A stretch of 64,000 nucleotides of DNA from Diplonema japonicum (taxonomy: Eukaryota > Euglenozoa > Diplonemea > Diplonemida > Diplonemidae). The first letter of the stretch is position 1. Every line of letters starts with the position of its first letter. The notes beneath the pieces are model-generated. The model did no database searches. It was not told where the DNA came from and saw only the letters and a list, made by a program, of their open reading frames with translations. Positions 58,156 to 64,000 of the stretch are shown here, one piece after another. The translations under genes and the position numbers were made by a program. The DNA is taken from positions 275,001 through 339,000 of the forward strand of contig OZ025730.1 in NCBI GenBank assembly GCA_964019335.1, read 5' to 3'.

Positions 58156-58449
58156 TCATTGTTGTTTTACAGCATCCCACAGCCCTGATTTTTGCCCGCT
58201 GTTTACCACCTGTGTCCACCAGTTGCAGGCCTCTTTCTCTTTCGTCACTCTCTTTGCATCGCTGCCGTGACCTTGCCTCGAGGTTTGCATGTCCCTTTTT
58301 AAATCTTCAAAATAACTCATCAAAGGGTCCTCTCCCCCAGCGGGGGTTTCATTGCGTTGCTTAGTTGCCATGTCGCTTGACCCCAGACGGATCCCTTCGA
58401 TCATCTGGTTCATGCGCTGTTCGATCTGACGTATTTCTGACTCTTCCAT
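58156..58449 (-). CDS. Small hydrophilic helical protein
   Basis: 97 aa; ATG at 58447-58449. It starts MEESEIRQIEQRMNQMIEGI and has SYFEDLKRDMQTSRQGHGSD and NWWTQVVNSGQKSGLWDAV. It is charged and helical with no signal or membrane segment. Its position in the array and normal codon composition amid simple-sequence flanks support a real gene. No family is recognised. Confidence 0.65.
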   Translation of the reverse strand: MEESEIRQIEQRMNQMIEGIRLGSSDMATKQRNETPAGGEDPLMSYFEDLKRDMQTSRQGHGSDAKRVTKEKEACNWWTQVVNSGQKSGLWDAVKQQ

Positions 58450-59308
58450 ATTTTTTTTTTTTTTTTTTTCCCTTTTTTTTTTCCTTTTTTAAGTTTTATG
58501 TGGGATAATTGGATAATAAGAATACTTAGAGGCGAAAGGAGTTCTGGGATCTTTTCAAGAAAAAAAAAAAGAAAAAAAAAAAAAAAAGAACAATAGCCTT
58601 TCCATTTCCCTTTTTTTTTTTCCCCTTTCTTTCCTCTTTCTTTTTATTGCTGGGCTACAAAAAAGTATTGCATTTTTCTTTTTTTTTCAAGGGGGCAACC
58701 AGCCATATCCATTTCTCGCCTTTCTTTTCTTTTCTTCTTAAAACAAGGAAGAAACTCGCACGGTGGGGGGGGGGGGGGGAGTGATAAATTAATTTATTTA
58801 ATTCATTCGAAAAGTTCCTTCTTCCCCCCCCCCCCCCTATCCCCTTCGGGACTTGAAATATTCCGCCCCCTGTCTCTAGACCAAACAAAAAAAAAGACTT
58901 ACTCCACCCTCCCCTCTTCAAGGAAAAGAAGGGAAAGAAGAAATGTGAGGGAGAGACTTTGCCTGTTTAGGAATAAAGGAGGGAGGGTAGAGAACCTCCT
59001 TCTTTTTTATTTATTTTTTTGTTCACGAGGACTCTACTCAACAGCGGCCTCTACGGAGTGGGAAGAAGAATAAGAAGAAGAAAAACAAGAAAGATGAAAA
59101 AAAAAAAGATGAAAAAAAAGGACACGCGCCCGGCCAGGGCATGGACACCATCTCAGAACAAAAAGACAGCTCACATGTCCCTTTTCACAGTGCAAAAATA
59201 GAGGGAAATAAAAAGAAAAGAAAAAGAAATAGGGGGGAATAACATGAAAGCTGTACACAAAAAGAAAAAAAAAAAGATAAACAGAAGAAAGAAAAAAAAA
59301 AAGAATCT

Positions 59309-59343
<35 letters not shown>
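58450..59343. other. Intergenic spacer, no gene seen
   Basis: T- and A-runs, a G-run (58766-58780) and a C-run (58826-58838); includes the 3' region of the SecA-like gene. No supported frame. Confidence 0.5.
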
Positions 59344-59344
<1 letters not shown>

Positions 59345-62300
59345 CACGAATTCTCGTTTTTAACAACGGGTTCAATGAGCCTGACCCCGAGGCCTTCAAA
59401 CGCGTGTTTTCTCAACAAATTGCTTTTGACAGAATGGAAGGCCGAGCCGACAGTGCCGACTATCCCAAGCCTCTTCAGTCGGACAACATTGTGCTTGTTC
59501 ACCTCGGGTACCGATTCTGAAGTGTGCACACGGGATTTGTTCCCGGCAAAGGACAAAAGCGAATTGAGCGGCACACCCTCTGGGGTAATGACCCAAGCAT
59601 GCAGCTCCGATAAAGTGTGCGATATACTATCGTTGTAAGCATTTAGCGCCTCGAGAAGCACAACAGAACGGGTCGATGCAGGGAAGTGTTTCTTGGCAAT
59701 TGTAATGGACTGGATCCACTTTTGCGTGAGTTCGGAGGCTCTTTCCATGAGGCTAACTACTTCCTTCGCCCGTGAGTTCCCCATTGACTGTTTTGAAGCT
59801 ACATATGCGTGCAAAAGGTAAAGTGTTGGGTGTTCAGAATCCTGTAACGAGAGAGCTTTGTTGAGATCGCTTCTCGCAAGGACAAGCCTGTCGTCAGCTA
59901 TGAAATCAGCAGCCCTTCTAATATATTGCAGCGTAGTTCCAACCATGGTGTTGCCCTGCAGCTTCACCGAGGATTGTTTCAAAAAATCAGAGAATTTTCG
60001 GTCCTGTTCGGCGATGAAAGCATCCGCGGTTTCCGTGTCCGTGACGGTCTGGTCCGAGGTCTTGTGATAACGCTGCATGAAGAGCATCCAGTTTTCCCGT
60101 AACGCGCGCTTCTCGTATTTCCCTTCGAGTAGGAGCCGACGCCTGTTGTCGGGTTCCTTGAAGTGCTTATCTTTCAAAGCGCAGAATTTTTTAAACATTC
60201 TCGCAGTTTGCTGAGCGATCGGGATCATGACGCCTAGCTTTGTTCGTGCGATAGCGGTATTTCGTAGCCTCCGTTTTTCCATCAACTTGTCGACCGTCAT
60301 GGTTGAAGGGATTAACAGTTCGTAGTCGCCCTTCTTACCCTGACGCCCGGTCCGCCCCGCAGCTTGGAGTTGCACCCGAAGATTCTTCGGTAGAAACGTG
60401 CATATCACAACTAGACCACCGTTATCCTCTGTTTCGGGGTTTGTTACAATATCCATTCCGCGACCGGCGAGGTTTGTGGAACACGTTACGACACCTGGTC
60501 GGCCGGCCTCGACTAAAATGTCTTCTTCTTTTTTTGTTTGAACACCTGTGTATGATTGAAGCGATGCTGTCCCAGGCAGCATCCCACCAGGCGTGTCTGA
60601 GAGGAATTGAAACAGTTTTTCCGACTCTCTTATCGTCTCGGAGATCAATAACACCGGCCGGCCTTTCTTCGCAGCGCGGATCACCTTCTCGCGTATCCTC
60701 TCATTGAGCATATCAGGGTGTGCCACCGACACCACATCCTTCCGCTTCGACACGTGGTGAGTCGGAACGTGGAAGAAGAGAAGATCATAACAAGTCTCGA
60801 ACTCTCTTTGTTCCTCCTGTTCTCCTATCGTTCCTGTTAAACCGGTTTTCCATTCGTACAAAGCGAAGAATGCAAGAACGGAAGAGAAACCCCCTGTCAT
60901 GGACTCGTCAGTGACAGGAACACCCTCCTTCACTTGTAGGAATTGGTGAACTCCGTGCGTTAAGACCGTACCGTGCTGCAAGACACCGGTGTCGAGGGAG
61001 TCGACGTTTATAATACTACTGTCGTCCGATATAATGTAACCTTCTTTTTGGTGGATTTTTGCGGAGCGTACTGCGGACTTGACCCATGTTTCCATGGTAC
61101 CGGAGACCAGCTCCTTCAGGTTCTCAGGGAAGATCGCGTCCACAACAGGGTGGCTTCTGCAGTGATCCGTCACACGTGATATGTTATCAGCGTCCACCTC
61201 GCCCCACTCTTGTATCTTCCGCTGTATGAGGTAATAGATGAAATGGACTTGGTCCATGCCCGGTATCGATGATGAGAGTCTGGCTGAACGTCCTGAAGAG
61301 TCGATAAGCATGTTGTCGACCTCGTCGATGATGGTGACCTGGTACCCTCTGTCGCCGCGTTCGTAGTGGTTGAGGTACACTTCTCTAATGTATGTGAATT
61401 GGAACTCTGCCACAGTGCCGTAGACCACGTCGGCTTTGTAGACCTCGGAGGGGGTTTGGTGTTCGTTCTTGCAGTTGTGGGACACTGTTTTCCCGAGTAG
61501 ATCGAAATAGTCGTGCGCCTTCGCCGCGTCGCGTCTAGCCAGGATTTCCGAAGAGGTCATCACATCCACCTTTTTGTTCAGCAGCGTGTAGTACCCCGCT
61601 GCCATGACGATTGTCACGGTCTTCCCCTCCCCTGTTCGCATTTCCCCAATACCGCCTCCTTTTCCAAACGGTGTTTTCGTCGTCATGCAGATCACAGCTA
61701 GCAACTGCGACTCGTTTGGGCGGAAACCGTAGGTGATTAGCACCGCGTGTTGTAGATGATACAGAAGTTGAAGCCGTCTTTCTTGCATGTCTTGGGTGTT
61801 CAAAGCATCCCTGAGCGAGCTTGTGAAGCCTTGTCGAGACACCATTTCCTTCCCCGACTTCTCGTATATCAGCCGTTGCAGGTTTATGAACTCGTTCTTA
61901 ACGCACAGGAAGGATTGGTTTCGCAGATGCGCGTTCGCTTTCAAGAAGCTGTCCAAGATCTCCATTCCCTTCGCCTCGCGGACGCCTTGGTCGCCCTTTG
62001 ACTCTGCGATGAGCGCTTCGACCCACTGCGTGCGTTGCGAGATGTTTGTCGATTTTGTTTCCATTATGGACAGCAGTTTCGCTTTCCTTTCGGGGTTTTC
62101 ACCGACGGATAATATCGCCCGCATTGCGCGCATCATTTGAGGATTGCCTATGGACTGGGCTTTGCCCTTTGAAACAGCCTTCATTAGGACTTCGTTGTCT
62201 ATGTTTTTCCGTGCAAGAACCTCGATTTCAGAGCTGAAGCACCATCGATGCTGGATCACCCTTGGAAGCTCGGGCAACGTAACGCAACGGAAGCCTTTCT

Positions 62301-64000
62301 CTGGAGACGGAACGAACTTGCAGAACACGTACACGGCACCCGACAACACAACACGGATGTTCTGTTCCATCCCTTTGCTGATCTGCTCCACTGAAGGGTA
62401 TGGTACCCAATACCCCGTCTCCGTGGTGGGCGGCAACCCAACCGGCAGCATCGAGACCCCCATCCTTTCTGCGAAGGATGTAGATTGTGGGTAGTACCCT
62501 TCTCCAAATGGATGTCCTATCAGCCTCCATGCCGTCCCTTCATGCTCGAAGTTCGCCAAAACGGTTGTTTCAGGTGGGACGTGTTGTTGGGATGGGAACG
62601 GTACCCACACGGATCCCTTGGGGAGCTTCTCGGGTGGGTAGTTGGGGAGGAAGTCGATGTTCTTGATCTTCTTCACCTCCTGGTACGCTTTCGTCCTCCC
62701 AACGTAGGCCAAACGGCCCTCCGGAACGTTCGCTGCTCCATAAACAACCCAATGCAGGCCGTCACGTTTGAAGATGTGCCCTCCGAGCATCTGGAATGTC
62801 ATGTAGCGCCCTGTGATCTTCTCGTCTGGCCAGTACGGCACCCAGACGCAGTTATCGCTGATTTTGTGAACGTCGTTTGGTGGAGCGATGGCTGTGATGG
62901 GTTTGGCTGGTGCCGCCGACGGGATCTGTTTCTTACCGCTGCTGCCCATTAGACCCGTCAAGCTGACGCCCTTCCGGATCGAACCCTCTTTGCTCATCAA
63001 TCTTGTCAAACTGACGCTCTTCTTCATGGAGCTCCCAGGGGACTGCGGGGGCGACGTCTTTGCCTGCTTGAAAAAAAGCCGCTCGGAAGGGTCCGCCTCG
63101 CCCCGTTTCTCCGCGACCCAGAAACCGCTTCTCTCGTATGATCTATCTGCAAAAGTAGCCGTGCTCGTGTCAAATTTTCTGCTCATCGGGATGTCTGCTT
63201 GTGACCGATAGTACACCCACCCGTAAGAGGCGCCAGGGAGGGCGGGCAGGTCAGAGGGGATGGTCGTGACCTGGTCCATCTCTGCGAAACTTCTGTACTC
63301 CGCAGGGAAGCTCTTCCCAAATGCTATGTTCTTCGCGGCAGTCCCGTTCATGAGAACCCAATACACGCTCACACCGTTCTTGTCAACAACGATGTACTCC
63401 ATGCCCTCGGGGACTTGGTGGAGGATGAGAAACGGGTACCAGAAAAACCCTGGATTGGGTGCCTTCGGGAGACACGACGGAGGGGGGGGCAATGCCGACG
63501 GGCGGTCCCACGGAGAACAGGGCGACACGGGGCTTCTCCCCGATTTTATTTGCAAGCCAGACACCGATGTTGTTCGCAAGGGGGCAGGGCGCTTCGCTTC
63601 CTGCTTCGTGACGGGCAGCCTGTCTGGTTTGCTGCATGAAAAGGTGACCTCACCATCCGGGACGCAGTCCTTGTGGTACGACTGCCACACAATGCCGTCC
63701 AGTCTTGCGACCCCAGCGGTTACAGTCTCGTCACGATGGAAGGGCACCCCCACCACGCCAGTCTCGTACGGCACCCAAACCATGTCAGTGATTTGCGGTA
63801 CCTCTTTTGGAAGCTTCGTGATCTTCAGCAACTCCGCCGCCGGCACGGTCCTGCCTGGGAACCACTTCTCGCATGGGTCAGCTTCGTCTTCGGTGCACCT
63901 CAGCCACAGACCGTACCCGGTTTTTGAGATCTTCTGCTCGGGAGTGTCCACGGGAAGGTTCTCACGGACGTAGTAGTAAACCCAGCCCTCCCCCGCCCGC
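59344..64000 (-). CDS. SecA-like DEAD ATPase with N-terminal WVPY-type repeats, 5' end off window
   Basis: At least 1551 codons; the frame is still open at the right edge (GWVYYYVRENLPVDTP), so the start is outside. The N-terminal 600 residues hold about seven repeats marked by WVPY or WVYY followed by Pro (VWVPYETG, GWVYYRSQADIP, VWVPYWPDEK, VWVPFPSQQHVPP, YWVPYPSVEQ), loosely like DM9-type beta repeats. From about 715 to 1240 there is a SecA motor: MRTGEGKTVTIVMAAGYYTL (Walker A), SSEILARRDAAKAHDYFDLL, DVVYGTVAEFQFTYIRE, IIDEVDNMLID (Walker B), then NLAGRGMDIV and LQAAGRTGRQGKKGDYEL in the second motor domain. The helical C-terminus is unlike bacterial SecA. It has no plastid context and probably works in the cytosol; the substrate is unknown. 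Confidence 0.85.

Overview
The window is eukaryotic nuclear DNA, probably from a flagellated euglenozoan; a diplonemid or close relative is the best guess. Every supported protein gene and both tRNA genes lie on the minus strand, as in euglenozoan polycistronic arrays. Several start codons are preceded on the coding strand by a pyrimidine tract and an AG, then an A-rich leader, as expected for spliced-leader trans-splicing. One protein resembles BILBO1 of the trypanosome flagellar pocket collar, and another carries the KYGPEPP-type motif I associate with trypanosomatid proteins. However, several genes carry ordinary GT-AG introns of only 35-77 nt, including the tandem ribosomal protein genes. 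Kinetoplastids almost lack such introns, which argues against a trypanosomatid. The organism call is inference.

Layout, left to right: a conserved protein cut by the left edge (1-721); a VMP1-like membrane protein (1151-1863); tRNA-Glu(CTC) with a 5'-truncated LINE and a short poly(A) element inserted at its 5' boundary (1902-5243); tRNA-Leu(CAG) (5376-5456); a GC-rich stretch without a firm gene and a SINE-like element (5996-6990); a KYGPEPP-motif protein (7430-8296); two secreted cysteine-rich repeat proteins (9490-13824); a beta-helix protein; a CEP162-like coiled-coil protein; a duplicated-repeat protein; two RPS23 genes; VPS39; a FYVE/F-box/GTPase fusion split by a 61-nt intron (25780-27181); a SHOCT/PDZ coiled-coil protein; a BILBO1-like protein; a tyrosine phosphatase; a small Gly-rich protein; and a large protein with a coding minisatellite (34974-38324).

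From 38.7 to 49.1 kb the sequence is gene-poor, with a dead piggyBac transposase, long homopolymers, inverted repeats and a pair of small paralogues. From 49.1 to 56.4 kb a two-exon coiled-coil gene appears to carry a complete sense-strand LINE (OTU protease, endonuclease, RT) inside its intron. The right end holds a three-exon unknown gene, a small protein and a very large SecA-like ATPase that runs off the edge.

The genes do not form one pathway. Themes are endolysosomal membranes (VPS39, FYVE protein, VMP1-like), flagellum or centriole (BILBO1-like, CEP162-like), secreted repeat proteins and translation. Homopolymers of 20-57 nt fill introns and intergenic spaces; their lengths may be unreliable in the assembly.
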